Assembly: GCA_030549855.1 (NCBI GenBank)
Contig: JAUQQP010000016.1
Span: 1 to 48,757, forward strand
Length of the DNA: 48,757 nt
Reading direction: 5' to 3'
From: Cyanobacteriota bacterium SRBZ.bins.94.201705
GTDB lineage: Bacteria; Cyanobacteriota; Cyanobacteriia; Cyanobacteriales; Cyanobacteriaceae
Shown: positions 10,666 through 21,044 of the stretch, piece by piece
Layout: every line of letters begins with the position of its first letter
How positions within the stretch are numbered: position 1 is the stretch's first letter
Notes under the pieces: model-generated
Database searches by the model: none
What the model saw: the letters and a program-made list of their open reading frames with translations, nothing else
Told to the model about the DNA's origin: nothing
Position numbers and translations under genes: made by a program

Positions 10666-11175
10666 ATGCCTGTGGTAGATAACACAAAGGAAATGGAACA
10701 GTTTGCGGGAATAGAGAAGGAGAATAAGCCAGTAGAAGAGGTAAAAAAGACATTTTCTGCGTTAGAAATTCAGGAATTACTGCCCCATCGTTACCCTTTT
10801 GCCCTAGTAGACCGTATAATAGACTATGTGCCAGGAGAAAAAGCAGTAGGCCTGAAAAACCTTACCATCAATGAGTCATTTTTTCAAGGCCATATTCCGG
10901 GAAGGCCAATAATGCCGGGGGTTTTGCAACTGGAAGCCATGGCACAGGTGGGGGGGATAGTATTAACCCTACTGCCGGGGATGAAGGGGAAATTCTTTGC
11001 CTTTGCCGGGATAGAAAAAGCCCGCTTCCGTAAACCCATTGTACCAGGAGACCAGTTGATTATGACGGTAAAATTGCTTTCTTTTAGACACCGCATTGCT
11101 AAGATGTACGGACAGGGGATGGTAGACAATCAACTGGCGGTGGAGGCGGAAATGTTATTCTCTGTTCTAGACTAA
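10666..11175 (+). CDS. fabZ: 3-hydroxyacyl-[ACP] dehydratase FabZ
   Basis: FabZ dehydrates (3R)-hydroxyacyl-ACP in type II fatty acid elongation. The 169-aa protein has a variable N-terminal 30 residues, then [46 protein letters not shown] (catalytic His in GHIP and Glu in QLEAMAQ) and [11 protein letters not shown]. It is followed 21-36 bp later by lpxA, the fabZ-lpxA order found in lipid A clusters. lpxC, usually upstream, is not here; a divergent kinase gene takes that place. No clear SD before the ATG. Confidence 0.97.
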   Translation: MPVVDNTKEMEQFAGIEKENKPVEEVKKTFSALEIQELLPHRYPFALVDRIIDYVPGEKAVGLKNLTINESFFQGHIPGRPIMPGVLQLEAMAQVGGIVLTLLPGMKGKFFAFAGIEKARFRKPIVPGDQLIMTVKLLSFRHRIAKMYGQGMVDNQLAVEAEMLFSVLD

Positions 11176-11211
11176 GACTTGTTGTACACTGGTTGATTGG
11201 TAAGAGGAATC

Positions 11212-12021
11212 GTGATCCATCCTACTGCTATCATAGATCCTAGGGCTGAATTAGATCCTACAGTAAAAGTGGGCCCCTATGCCGTAATTGGTGCCGAGGT
11301 GAAGATAGGCGCTGGTACCGTGGTAGGCAGCCATGCTATAATAGAGGGGCCAATAGAGATAGGCTGTGACAACCAAATCTACCCTGGCGCGGCTTTGGGA
11401 TTGCCTCCTCAGGATTTAAAGTACAAAGGTGCCAAAAGTTATGTAGTAATAGGGGATAGGAATATATTCCGGGAATACGTCACCGTCAACAGGGCAACGG
11501 GAGAGGGGGAAAAGACAATAATAGGCAATGACAACCTGTTGATGGCCTACGTCCACATAGCCCATAATTGTATCCTAGGGGATGGGATAGTTATTGCCAA
11601 CGGTGTCTCCCTTGCAGGACATGTAGAGGTAGAATCTAAGGCAGTGATTGGGGGTGTCTTGGGAATCCACCAGTTTGTTAGAATTGGCACTATGGCCATG
11701 TTGGGAGGCATGAGTAGAATTGATAGAGATGTACCCCCCTACATGCTAGTAGAAGGCAACCCTTGTCACATTCGTTCCCTAAATATGGTAGGATTCAAAC
11801 GTAATAAGTTCACCAGGGAACAAATAGAAGTACTGAAAAAAGCATACAAAATTCTATACAAGTCCGGTTTGACTATCAGGGAGGCATTAGCACAACTCGA
11901 GCCACTACAAATGTATCCAGAAGTGCGTCACCTAAGGGAATTCATACATAGTTCAATAAATGACCCAAACCGTAGAGGTTTGATAAACCCCCAAAGGAGA
12001 GGAAGTAAGGATGAAGTCTGA
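11212..12021 (+). CDS. lpxA: UDP-N-acetylglucosamine acyltransferase LpxA
   Basis: LpxA performs the first step of lipid A synthesis, 3-O-acylation of UDP-GlcNAc by hydroxyacyl-ACP. The N-terminal two thirds is a left-handed beta helix with hexapeptide repeats ([20 protein letters not shown] and similar). The catalytic region has AYVHIAHNC, and the C-terminal helical part has [20 protein letters not shown] chose the GTG at 11212 because it gives the family N-terminus [14 protein letters not shown] and follows a TAAGAGGA SD. A TTG at 11197 would add five residues. The end overlaps pyrF by 11 bp, implying translational coupling. Confidence 0.96.
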   Translation: MIHPTAIIDPRAELDPTVKVGPYAVIGAEVKIGAGTVVGSHAIIEGPIEIGCDNQIYPGAALGLPPQDLKYKGAKSYVVIGDRNIFREYVTVNRATGEGEKTIIGNDNLLMAYVHIAHNCILGDGIVIANGVSLAGHVEVESKAVIGGVLGIHQFVRIGTMAMLGGMSRIDRDVPPYMLVEGNPCHIRSLNMVGFKRNKFTREQIEVLKKAYKILYKSGLTIREALAQLEPLQMYPEVRHLREFIHSSINDPNRRGLINPQRRGSKDEV

Positions 12022-12712
12022 AAGAGTAATTGTAGCACTGGACGTGCCTGACTGGGAAGGGGCGACAAAATTGGTAGAAATGCTGCCAGGGGTAACCTTT
12101 TGGAAGGTAGGCTTACAGCTGTTTGTGGCAGAGGGGGGTGATATTCTAAAGTATCTAAAAGACAAGGGGAAAAGAGTCTTCCTCGATTTGAAATTCCATG
12201 ATATTCCCAATACTGTTAGGGGGGCAATCCTATCTGCCTTATCCTACCAGGTGGACTTGTTAACTGTCCATGCGGCAGCTGGCAGGGAAGCCCTAAAAGC
12301 TGCCCAAGAAGCGGTAAAAAACAGCACATTTGCCCCCAAATTACTGGCTATTACCGTTTTAACCAGCCTAGATGCCTCCCAGTTAGCCTCTGACCTCAAA
12401 ATCCCCCTCCCACCGCCGGAATACGCCCTCCACAACGCCCTGATGGCCAAGGAATGTGGTTTGGACGGGGTGGTGGTGTCCCCCCAAGAGGTTAGACGGA
12501 TAAAACAGGCATGTGGTAAAGATTTCTTAACAGTGTGTCCCGGCGTGCGACCTCAATGGGCTACAATGGGGGACCAGAAAAGGGTTATGACCCCAAAACA
12601 GGCCTTGGCCGAAGGTGCCGATTACCTGGTGATAGGACGCCCCATAACCCACGCCCACAATCCCCCCCTAGCCTGGGAGAAGCTACTGGCAGAGGTGACA
12701 GAACCCCCCTAG
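12011..12712 (+). CDS. pyrF: orotidine 5'-phosphate decarboxylase
   Basis: PyrF decarboxylates OMP to UMP, the last step of de novo pyrimidine synthesis. The 233-aa TIM-barrel protein shows the N-terminal VIVALDVP, the catalytic Lys-Asp region [17 protein letters not shown], the TVHAAAG strand, and phosphate-binding ends GVRPQ and [10 protein letters not shown] strong SD (AGGAGAGGAAGTAAGG) lies inside the lpxA 3' end, and the genes overlap by 11 bp. cbiB follows 10 bp after the stop, so fabZ-lpxA-pyrF-cbiB probably forms one transcript. Confidence 0.97.
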   Translation: MKSERVIVALDVPDWEGATKLVEMLPGVTFWKVGLQLFVAEGGDILKYLKDKGKRVFLDLKFHDIPNTVRGAILSALSYQVDLLTVHAAAGREALKAAQEAVKNSTFAPKLLAITVLTSLDASQLASDLKIPLPPPEYALHNALMAKECGLDGVVVSPQEVRRIKQACGKDFLTVCPGVRPQWATMGDQKRVMTPKQALAEGADYLVIGRPITHAHNPPLAWEKLLAEVTEPP

Positions 12713-12722
12713 TATATCATCT

Positions 12723-13700
12723 ATGCTATCACAGTTTAAGGGAATTTTGCTCCTCTGGCTAGCCTCCTTCTTAGACTACTGTATAGGCGACCCCTGGGGT
12801 TGGCCCCATCCTGTAAAATTCATAGGTGGCGTCATCCACATTGCCGTCAACTGTATTCTGCAGCGGGTTACCTCTTCCACGGGGCGTCGGCTGTGGGGGG
12901 TTATTCTGGCTTTATCCCTCGTGTTTGCAAGTGGTGTTGTGTCATGGCTGGTAGTCAAACTGGCCTGGAAAGTCAATCCCTGGGTGGGAGGGGTGGTGGA
13001 GGTAGTCATGTTGGCCAGTTGCTTTGCCGGCAGAAGTTTAAGACAGGCAGCAGAAGAGGTGTTGCAGTATCTCCCCCATGACTTGGAAAATGCCCGTAGT
13101 CGCCTCAGTCTTTATGTGGGTAGAGACACAGACAAACTCCCCCTCCCGGAAATCTATAGGGCTGTTTTGGAGACCGTAGCTGAAAATACTACTGACGGAG
13201 TTACAGCCCCACTTTTTTACGCCCTTATGGGTTTATTTATCCCCCCCATTGGCACTGTGCCCATGGCTATGGCATACAAGACCATTAGCACCCTTGATTC
13301 TATGATAGGCTATAAGAGGGAACCTTATCAAGATATTGGCTGGTTTAGTGCCAAACTGGAAGATTATGCCACCTGGATTCCCTGTCGTCTTACAGTCTTA
13401 ACGGTGGCACTGATGTCAAAACGCCCCCTCCATTCTATCATAAAATGTAGACAGGATGCCATAAAGGATCCTAGTCCCAATTCCGGGTGGAGTGAGGGTA
13501 TTTTTGCCGTGGTTTTGGGAGTACAACTGGGAGGTGTTAATTTTTATAAAGGGGAAATGAAATTTAAACCCCTCTTAGGTCAGCCTTATAGGAATATAGA
13601 TGCTCAAGTAATCAGACAAGCCTTAGGAATAACCCGTTATTGTTTTCTCCTCTGGCTGGCTTCTGCCACTGTCTTAAAACTATTATTCCCCCAGTGGTGA
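12723..13700 (+). CDS. cbiB: adenosylcobinamide-phosphate synthase CbiB/CobD
   Basis: CbiB joins adenosylcobyric acid to the aminopropanol (phosphate) arm in cobalamin synthesis and is an integral membrane enzyme. The 325-aa protein has the family signatures LDYCIGDPWGWPHPVKFIGG near residues 18-37, ENTTDGVTAPLFYAL near 160, AYKTISTLDSMIGYK near 185, and several membrane helices (about 55-80, 85-105, 165-185, 305-322). No SD is visible, as expected for a gene 10 bp behind pyrF and probably reached by coupled translation. Cyanobacteria make pseudocobalamin, so this is a plausible housekeeping gene. Confidence 0.95.
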   Translation: MLSQFKGILLLWLASFLDYCIGDPWGWPHPVKFIGGVIHIAVNCILQRVTSSTGRRLWGVILALSLVFASGVVSWLVVKLAWKVNPWVGGVVEVVMLASCFAGRSLRQAAEEVLQYLPHDLENARSRLSLYVGRDTDKLPLPEIYRAVLETVAENTTDGVTAPLFYALMGLFIPPIGTVPMAMAYKTISTLDSMIGYKREPYQDIGWFSAKLEDYATWIPCRLTVLTVALMSKRPLHSIIKCRQDAIKDPSPNSGWSEGIFAVVLGVQLGGVNFYKGEMKFKPLLGQPYRNIDAQVIRQALGITRYCFLLWLASATVLKLLFPQW

Positions 13701-14055
13701 TACCCTATAATAAGCCCATTGCCATATACCCCTACATACCCTCTTGCTACCCCCCCCCTCAAGACTGTGTCGTAGAGGCAGGGTTGTCTTTTTATCCCCC
13801 CAGTGGTTGCAACTGCCACAACACCTACCTGCCTTAAATAAGTCTACCCACCACAGTAGTCTTTCCCGCAATGCCTTCTTTTTAAGGCTAACTCACCTTT
13901 TTCTTTTGCATGGAAATCCCCCCACAATTGCCTCTATGTCAACACCTATTTGACTTTTTTTAACACAACCCGGGAAGGTTTTGTCATCATGAAGATGGTA
14001 TTCCCAGGTGTGGGATTTGAGTGAAACAAACAGTGAGAATCCTCGTAAAGGAAAA
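13701..14055. other. intergenic gap between convergent cbiB and aroB
   Basis: This 355-bp stretch is rich in pyrimidines on the plus strand (CCCCCCCC at about 13751). A small inverted repeat (GTGG / CCAC around TTGCAAC, about 13804-13820) is present. No gene or clear terminator is supported. Confidence 0.5.
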
Positions 14056-15162
14056 CTAGCTGTCTAAAAGATTTTCTAAAACCTCCCTCAGCAAGTCTAT
14101 TTGATTGTCTTTGACTTCATGAATAGATACACTGCCAATGGAGGAAGGTAAAACAAATCTTATCCTGCCATTTTTCACCTTCTTATCAATGTAAAGATGT
14201 GAAATAATGTCATCCACAGAAAGATAAGAGGGAATCCGTGTAGGTAAGGAGGCTTTAACTATCAGCCTGTCTTGTCTTTCCGCCTCTTGTTCACTCCATA
14301 AACCTAGTTTAACAGCAAGACGCCCTGCCGCTACCATTCCTATGGCAACCGCCTCCCCATGGACAAAGGTTTCGTAATCGGTTAAACTTTCCAATGCATG
14401 ACCTATAGTATGTCCGTAGTTTAAAATCGCCCTTAAACCCGACTCCCTCTCGTCTTTTGACACCACATCGGCTTTGGCTTGACAGGAGCGTGTTATAATC
14501 TCAACCAGTAGACTTGGCGGTATTCTTTCTAGTCTATCAATACTGTCGGCGGCTTCTAGAGACTCAAACAGGGTTTTATCCCAAATCACACCATACTTGA
14601 TTACCTCCGCCATGCCTGCGGTGAATTCCCTTGGCGGAAGAGTCTTTAAAACCGAGACGTCAATCAAAACTAGCCTTGGCTGATAAAATGCACCAATTAA
14701 ATTCTTACCCCGCGGATGATTCACCCCTGTCTTTCCACCTACGGAGGCATCTACCATTGCCAGTAGGGAGGTGGGGATTTGCACAAAATTAACCCCCCTC
14801 AACCAGGTGGCGGCAGCAAAGCCGGTTATATCTCCAATTACTCCGCCTCCTAAGGCAATGAAGGTGGAATTGCGCTCCAATCTACACTCTAATGCCTTAT
14901 CATACAATTGGGCAACCGACTCTAGGTTTTTGTATTTTTCCCCGGCAGGAATAAGGTGATAGTCTACCTCATAACCGGCTTTTGTCAGCGACTGTAGTGT
15001 TGTTTGTCCATAATAGTCGAAGATTTCTGGATTGGAAACTACTAATACTTTCTTGCCAACGGGTAGTGTTTTTAGTTTCTCCCCAATACCAGTTAAACCG
15101 TTGGTAGTTATGTAGATGCAGTAGGAATTCTGCGGCAGGGATACTAATACAGTGGATTCCAT
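14056..15162 (-). CDS. aroB: 3-dehydroquinate synthase
   Basis: AroB converts DAHP to 3-dehydroquinate, the second step of the shikimate pathway, using NAD+ and a divalent metal. The 368-aa protein shows the nucleotide-binding part ([13 protein letters not shown]), [12 protein letters not shown], the central [51 protein letters not shown], and the metal ligands in [13 protein letters not shown] and [10 protein letters not shown]. It is the last minus-strand gene of the block, 2.07 kb downstream of cheW across a gap without a recognisable gene, so it probably has its own promoter. Confidence 0.97.
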   Translation of the reverse strand: MESTVLVSLPQNSYCIYITTNGLTGIGEKLKTLPVGKKVLVVSNPEIFDYYGQTTLQSLTKAGYEVDYHLIPAGEKYKNLESVAQLYDKALECRLERNSTFIALGGGVIGDITGFAAATWLRGVNFVQIPTSLLAMVDASVGGKTGVNHPRGKNLIGAFYQPRLVLIDVSVLKTLPPREFTAGMAEVIKYGVIWDKTLFESLEAADSIDRLERIPPSLLVEIITRSCQAKADVVSKDERESGLRAILNYGHTIGHALESLTDYETFVHGEAVAIGMVAAGRLAVKLGLWSEQEAERQDRLIVKASLPTRIPSYLSVDDIISHLYIDKKVKNGRIRFVLPSSIGSVSIHEVKDNQIDLLREVLENLLDS

Positions 15163-16180
15163 CGACTATAATCCTACCTTCTCTGCAGTGTTGGCCATTT
15201 ATTCTACCATCTAGGCGTCAGAGAAATTCCCCCTTTTGCCTTCTTTCAGTCGCCTATTTTCCGCCACTTACCCCATCACCTTTTGACTTTTATCCCCCAG
15301 ACTAATCCTGCTGTCTGCATTTTCCTTTTTCTCCCCCATTTACTATCTCCTGTATCCCTCCCTCTCTAGAATCTCTCCACCACTCACCCACTCACTGGCT
15401 GGCAGAAAGAAAATTTGTCTGTTTCTACTTCCAGTCTCTTTTTCTTGGGGGTTTACCACTAGCAATTTGTCTTCCCCCTCAGTTAAAACCTTGTGGATTA
15501 TTTAACTGGTTTTAGCAATTCCCCCCTTTTCCTTATTCTCTCCATTGTTTTGTCACTGTGGAAAGCCTTCATCTCTATTACCCTCTCTTTGTCAAACCAA
15601 ACCCAAAAATCATCCCATAGCCATACTAACCATCTACACGGAGGGGATAATTCCTCCCAATCCACATTCTCCTACCCAATAAATAACCATAATGAGTAAT
15701 CCCCCTCTTTATCCTCTTTGCCAATGGTGATTTTTGTAGCAGATAGAAGTCGACTTGTCTTTGTTTCACTTCTCTATCAAGTTTTTTATCTCCCCCCAAG
15801 ACTGCCTCTTATACCCGCCTTCTACTTTTCCTTTTGCCTCCATAGCGGCAGCCACCATCCGCATTTTCGTCAATAGACAAAACAGGAGAAAGAGTTTCAA
15901 GACATGACATCATCAGACTCCGATTCTAGCAATTTTTTTCTGCCAAAAGACTCTTCTTCCCACCCCCAACCAGTAGCAGCCGCCAGTTTCTTCGATAAAC
16001 CTCTATCCCTCTTTCCATCTACATAAAACCAATATAGTCACCAGTGTTTCCTCACCCCTACTCCTACTCTATCTTACCATGCCATCCATCTACCCCATAA
16101 TCCTTTTCAGTTACTAACTCCCCCAGTAGTTGTCTTTTTCCTCTGCCTCACCACTTATCCATTAGTTTAGTTTTAACTTG

Positions 16181-16387
16181 TCATGGCTTGGTTACAACGT
16201 AATAATTTAGTAGTATAAAGTATACGATCGGGATATAAAATACTACTTTAATACTGAAAACTTCCTTTTTTCCAATGTGTCTTTCTGAGTTTGTTAGCCA
16301 CTGCCGAATATACCATATAGCCAATTCCGATTGATACTTCTTTGCCGTCTGTTTCTTTAGGTTATACCTTCTATCTAGCCACTTCAT
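16181..16387 (-). CDS. possible small membrane protein (weak candidate)
   Basis: This 68-aa frame (starts MKWLDRRYNLKKQTAKKYQ) lies in the one patch of the gap that is AT-rich rather than C+T-rich. It has a basic N-terminal half with WYIRQWL and a hydrophobic C-terminal helix (about residues 46-65, KVVFYIPIVYFILLNYYVV), the layout of a single-pass small protein. GGAGGAGG directly precedes the ATG, though the spacing is short. I recognise no family, and a chance ORF is quite possible. Confidence 0.28.
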   Translation of the reverse strand: MKWLDRRYNLKKQTAKKYQSELAIWYIRQWLTNSERHIGKKEVFSIKVVFYIPIVYFILLNYYVVTKP

Positions 16388-16780
16388 CCTCCTCCCCGTC
16401 TATCAGACTGCCGCCTCTATTGGTGGAATCCTTCCCTTCGTCTGGCTGATTGATTTATTTCCCAAGCCAGAATACAAAATTTTTCCCTCCAACCTATATG
16501 CCTTCTACAAGCCTCTATTAAAACACGACTATCTTCTCGCCATTATTTCCCCGTGTTTTCCTTCCTCCATGTTTTCCTCTGCCGTCTACAAGAGAATACT
16601 CTCTGTTTCACCTGCCTTTTCCCCCCCCTATTACATTCTTGCTTTTTCCTCTTTTGTTATCCCAATACCGGCGTTGGTTACAGCCAGGGAATTAATCCTC
16701 CACCACAATTTCCCACTCTTTCTGACAGTTGGTAAAACCATTCTTTTTTCCCTCCCTCTCTTCCCCTCCTCCCTCTCCCC

Positions 16781-16830
16781 CTGTCTACCCCTATCTACTT
16801 CTGTCTACTTCTATCTACCTCTATCTCCCT
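16781..16830. repeat. five 10-bp tandem repeats
   Basis: Five units in exact register with consensus CTRTCTACYT: CTGTCTACCC, CTATCTACTT, CTGTCTACTT, CTATCTACCT, CTATCTCCCT. This is a minisatellite-like tract inside the pyrimidine-rich gap. Confidence 0.85.
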
Positions 16831-17232
16831 CCCCCCTGTCATGCTGGCTGACAAGTTTTTCCCAATTTCCCCACAAGGCAGCCTGCCAAAAATAAAACTA
16901 CCCTCTTGTCTATATGCCATGGCTTCTACTTTCTATTCGTCAATTCATCTACGAAGAAATACTAAAATTTCCCCGTCGGCTACCTTTTTTTTCTCCTACT
17001 GCTGTTTCCTTTTTCTTCTCGCTTTTTCCTCCCCCAACCGGGAAAAATAGATTATCTTCCCTACCCGCCAACTTCTTTTTACCCGGCAACCATCATCCCT
17101 TTTTCCTCTTCTCACTCTTTCCCTTAATCTCACCCCCTTATAGTCTTCCCTTCAATCTCCTTGGCAAGATGCCACTGTCTCCCTCCCCTGACTTTCCTCC
17201 CCAAAGGAAAAGTTTCCTGCTTACACCCTCTC

Positions 17233-18357
17233 TTACACCGCCTCATCCACAACTAGCCTGCCACTATTCATGACTTCTGCTAGGTTGATGACGGTTAACA
17301 TTTTTCCCTGATAGGGGATTACCCCCTGAGAGTATTCCGTTTGAATTTTTACTTCCTCCTTTTCTTCTTGTTGTAGCAACTGTTGGGGATTAATCATTAG
17401 AATTTCTCTGATTTCGTCTACTACTATGCCGGCAACAATTCCATCCACATTGACAACTATTGCCGGCTTTTCCTCTGTCGGGGGAGTTGGTGTTAAATTG
17501 AATTCCCTCCTAATATCTATTAGGGTTACTACTTCCCCCCTCAGGTTAATATTACCTACAACAAAGTCCGGAGTGCAAGGCACTGGCGTGTATTTCTTGA
17601 ATTTTATGAATTCTCTCACTAGGGGCAATTCTATGCCAAAATACTCTTGGTTTAGGGTAAATACGGCAATTGGTTTTAAGCCGGTAAAGTCTTTGAATTG
17701 TATTTTCTGTCTCAGACGTTTTGCCCTTTCTCTGAGTATTCTCTTCTCATCCTCTGTTATACCCGGGAAAAAGTCTGTTTTCCTATATCTCTTCTGCCGT
17801 TGATTTTCTTCTGTCTCCCCGGATGTTTCCTCTTCCCCCTCTTTTTCCCCCTCTTCACCAGAAGGTAACTCTTCTTCATCAGAAGGTAACTGGAATAAGT
17901 CTAATTCTAGGGATAGTGTTTGAGATTCTACATATCTTAGTAGCTTGTCTGTGTCTAGCAGAAAGACAATCTTCTCCCCCTTTTTCGCTACACCCCCAAT
18001 GAATTTCTCCTGTTTAAACTCTTCACTTCCCCTGTCATAGGGTAACTCGGAAGTGATGTCTTCTTCTTCAATAATGTCTACATCCTCTACTTGGTTAGTT
18101 ATTAATCCCACTTTTAATTCTTCATGTCTTACTACCACAATGTTGTCAGTAATCTGGTAGCCACTCGTATCATAGCCAAAACGAATATTTAAATCCATTA
18201 TTGGCAGAATTTCCCCCCTTAAATTTATAACCCCCACTATATCTTCTGGGGCGTCGGGAATGGGTGTCAAATCGGGAATGAAAAATACTTCTTGAATTTT
18301 CTCTGCCGGCAACCCGTAAGTCAGATTATTATGGTTGAAAGTTAGGTAGTAACTCAT
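17233..18357 (-). CDS. cheW: double CheW-domain chemotaxis adaptor
   Basis: This 374-aa protein has two CheW domains: about 1-150 (GLPAEKIQEVFFIPDLTPIPDAPEDIVGVINLRGEILPIMDL) and about 225-370 (YFGIELPLVREFIKFKKYTPVPCTPDFVVGNINLRGEVVTLIDI). They are joined by a very acidic, Glu-rich linker (about 160-190) and a basic stretch. CheW adaptors bridge receptor tips and CheA; two domains in one chain could cross-link an array. The start follows an AAAGGAGGAAAAC SD. It lies in the same direction as cheR but 2.7 kb downstream of it, an unusually long gap for a chemosensory operon. Confidence 0.93.
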   Translation of the reverse strand: MSYYLTFNHNNLTYGLPAEKIQEVFFIPDLTPIPDAPEDIVGVINLRGEILPIMDLNIRFGYDTSGYQITDNIVVVRHEELKVGLITNQVEDVDIIEEEDITSELPYDRGSEEFKQEKFIGGVAKKGEKIVFLLDTDKLLRYVESQTLSLELDLFQLPSDEEELPSGEEGEKEGEEETSGETEENQRQKRYRKTDFFPGITEDEKRILRERAKRLRQKIQFKDFTGLKPIAVFTLNQEYFGIELPLVREFIKFKKYTPVPCTPDFVVGNINLRGEVVTLIDIRREFNLTPTPPTEEKPAIVVNVDGIVAGIVVDEIREILMINPQQLLQQEEKEEVKIQTEYSQGVIPYQGKMLTVINLAEVMNSGRLVVDEAV

Positions 18358-21044
18358 TGTTTTCCTCCTTTGCTATATATGTCAAACCAAAACTACACCA
18401 CGCCGCCGTCAGTCTCAGTCGGCTTCTCACTGTCAGTCTCAGCCTTGTAACAACGCCAATAGGAATAGTATCTTCTTATTTCATCCTAAAACATATTTCT
18501 TGTGAATGTTTAACTATATCAACCAGTTAGTTTGTTTTAATATCTCTTTTTGCTAAAATAGTCTTACTCAACTCCTTCATGCTATCTCTTTCCACAACTC
18601 TGCTTCTTCTCCCATCCTGTTGAAACATGCTACTGTCTCCCCTCTGCCGCCTCAAAACCCCCCACTGCTTTCTGCTGTGGCAAGGCAATCCCATCAAACC
18701 TCGTCAATAACTTCCACTGTAGGCAATAGTTTCTACAACCCTAACACTTGACTTTGTTAGACAAACACTCGTCACCCCGCCAAAACCTCTTTCAACCTTA
18801 TCAACCACTTGGCAGTCAAAACCAAAAATCAACTCCTTATCTTTACAATTGCCTTCTCCTTTCACCCTCCTCTGGCTGATTAGTCACCCCCGGCTGTCTC
18901 CATAAGTAGGCTTTTTTTTCGGCATTTGGTTGAAATATCTCATATTCCCCCCCTCATCTAACTTTTGTCTCTTGAAGGAGTCTACGACACTGTCTTTTCC
19001 CCATCTTCTGCCGTTGGAATATAAGCGTCTTTTGACACTTTGTTGAAATATCCCACTGTTTCCTGTTATCCTGAACAATAGCATTTGACTGCCTGACTCT
19101 CATCGCCGTTTCAAGCTGAATATCCCCTGACTGTCTCAAAACGCTAGTCTATCTTCCCGATAAAAGCAAAAAGGGGAAAAAAAGAGGCAAAAAGAATTGG
19201 CTGTAGTGGGATAGAAACAGTTAACTGTGGTATTATGAAAGGGGTTTTTTCACCCCAGAAGGAAAAGGCTTACAATTATAAGGGTGTACAGTGAGACATA
19301 AGCGGAAATCTCCTGTTACCACCGCCGTTTATCTGAGATACCAATAATCACTCAAAGCCGATAAACACCCCCTTTTCCCCCCTAGGATTGAAACCTAAAA
19401 GACTTCCTCGAATAATCCTCTCCCCACCCTCGGCTGTTAAGATGTCTCGGAAGAGACGAAGGAAAGAGTTTTATCTGTTAGACTCTGTTACACAATCATC
19501 CCCTCTGTGGCAAAAAGACTTCATAACCCCGGCATGCTGAAATTTTTCGCCGTGGCTGTCTTAACCAGTTGGCTTCCTTTTTTGTCATTCAGCCTTAACC
19601 CCTTTTTTCCCTCTAACTCCCTTTCCTTTTTCCCCCTAGCGACTCGGCTAATCATCTCCTTTTCCGCTGATAGACTAAAACCGCCTGTAATTTTTTCAAT
19701 TCTCCTCCCTGGTTTCCCTTTCAGAGGCAGTAGTGACTGTATCGGAAATCCCTAGGCTTTTCAGAAATCTCTCTCTCTCCAGCCTTTTTTTCCACAAACT
19801 AGTCTACCACACACTACTGCCACAATGGTTGTTAAACATAGGCTAGTTGCCTCCCCCTCAAATTACTCTTAAACACACCTTCTCCCCCCATCTAGCTAAG
19901 ACTTCCTGTAATTGCCTTAAAAACTATCTTTTCCTTCTGTTTACTGGCAGGCTTTTTGTATTGGTATTCTCTTAAAACATTCCTCTGTCGAAACCATATT
20001 ATTCAACCTTGTAACTCCACCACTCCCTGTCTATCTTCTATTGCCCGAGATATCATTTTACTTGTTTGTTTTCGGATAATTCCCCACCTCCCTTACCATG
20101 CCTCGACAAAATTATTCAATAGCCTCAATTCACCTCTTTTACGGCTAAAATACAGTCAAATTTTGGTGTTAGGCTAAAACCCCTTGTAACTACTTCAACG
20201 ACTCAATAGTAGTCACCGCATCCGGTTTGTCTCGTTTAAAAAAGCCGTTGTCAGTTTTGCAGAAATCCCTCTAGTTTTACCTTACTGCCTCAACTCGTCA
20301 GTATCCTTTTCACTGACATGCCGATAGTAAATTCAATCCTGTGGGGTTTTGTTTGTTTTACCCCCAAGACTTTTTTTCTCCTCCAATCAACATCCATGCC
20401 TGCTGCGGCAATAACAGTCTTTCTTTCCTCCACAACTGCCTAGTCTTCAAAAACACCCTTTCACTGTCTCAAAAAATTCCCCTATTCTACGCCGCGACAA
20501 TACCCTTGTTTAACCCCATCGGACAATTATACCCCCACTGGAATATTAGCCCAAAACTCCCAGTAATTTCATCGTGTTGAAAACTCATCTATCCCCCTCT
20601 GCCGTTTTCTCTTACCCCAGACACCATTCAATCCCAATCCCTGTCTGCCGGTTAAAATCTGTTGTGATTGTGTAGACTACCCATACTCTTCCCCACTTAC
20701 TGCCTACTAAAACCTTTTGCTATTTTGGGGATAGTTTCTTTTTGGCATGAGGCTAAAACACCCCATAACCCCCTCCCTCGGCAATTTAATCTTCTCTAAT
20801 ACTAGCCCGAAAAAATAATCATAACCGTTTTGATAATTCTTATAGTGTCATAACTCCTGTTGTGGGGAAGCCATGTCAGGGTAATAGTCTTTCTCCCTTT
20901 TACCTGTCAACTAATCACTCCCCTCTCCTCCACAGACTGTCATCTCACCCCCCTAGTTATACATGCCGTTATAATGCCAAGGCATCTTGTAACTATGTCG
21001 AAAGAAACCCATGGGGTGACGGTATAACCCCCTGTCAACCGCCA
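18358..21044. other. 2.69-kb pyrimidine-skewed region with a degenerate interspersed motif
   Basis: No gene is recognised between cheR and cheW. The plus strand is C+T rich (so the minus, cluster-sense strand is purine-rich). A degenerate motif close to GGCTAAAACCCCTTGTAACT recurs at irregular spacing: the best copy is at about 20171, with weaker ones near 19672, 20652, 20707 and 20752 and half-copies (CTTGTAAC or CTGTAATT) near 18443, 19905, 20009 and 20982. A purine-rich island at about 19150-19400 includes an inverted repeat GTTTATC / GATAAAC (19327-19333 with 19360-19366). Short open frames show no family resemblance. Confidence 0.55.

Larger units (their letters stand above)
15163..17232. 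other. 2.07-kb pyrimidine-skewed region without a recognisable gene
   Basis: The plus strand is strongly C+T rich, with many TCTCCC-like runs. Open frames on the plus strand are low-complexity (Ser/Pro/Phe/Leu-rich) and look like by-products of that composition. Structures seen are a perfect inverted repeat AGTTAAA / TTTAACT (15481-15487 with 15501-15507), a 10-bp tandem repeat at 16781-16830, and one less skewed patch at about 16165-16390 with a possible 68-aa minus-strand ORF. Upstream regulatory sequence of aroB may lie next to 15163. Confidence 0.6.

Noticed and set aside
10482-10685. N-terminal extension of the hybrid kinase to 10685
   Set aside because: It would overlap the start of divergent fabZ, and the ATG at 10481 directly precedes the first membrane helix.
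16553-17273. Overlapping plus-strand open frames of 60-119 codons in the cheW-aroB gap
   Set aside because: They are low-complexity Pro/Ser/Phe/Leu strings produced by the C+T-rich composition, occur in several frames at once, and lack SD sequences and family motifs.
18884-19139. Two overlapping minus-strand frames (66 and 61 codons) in the cheR-cheW gap
   Set aside because: They overlap in different frames, have no recognisable motif and no SD, and lie in the region with degenerate repeats.
19380-19400. GGATTGAAACC resembling the 3' end of a cyanobacterial CRISPR repeat
   Set aside because: Only one copy was found, with no regular repeat-spacer spacing and no cas genes in the window.
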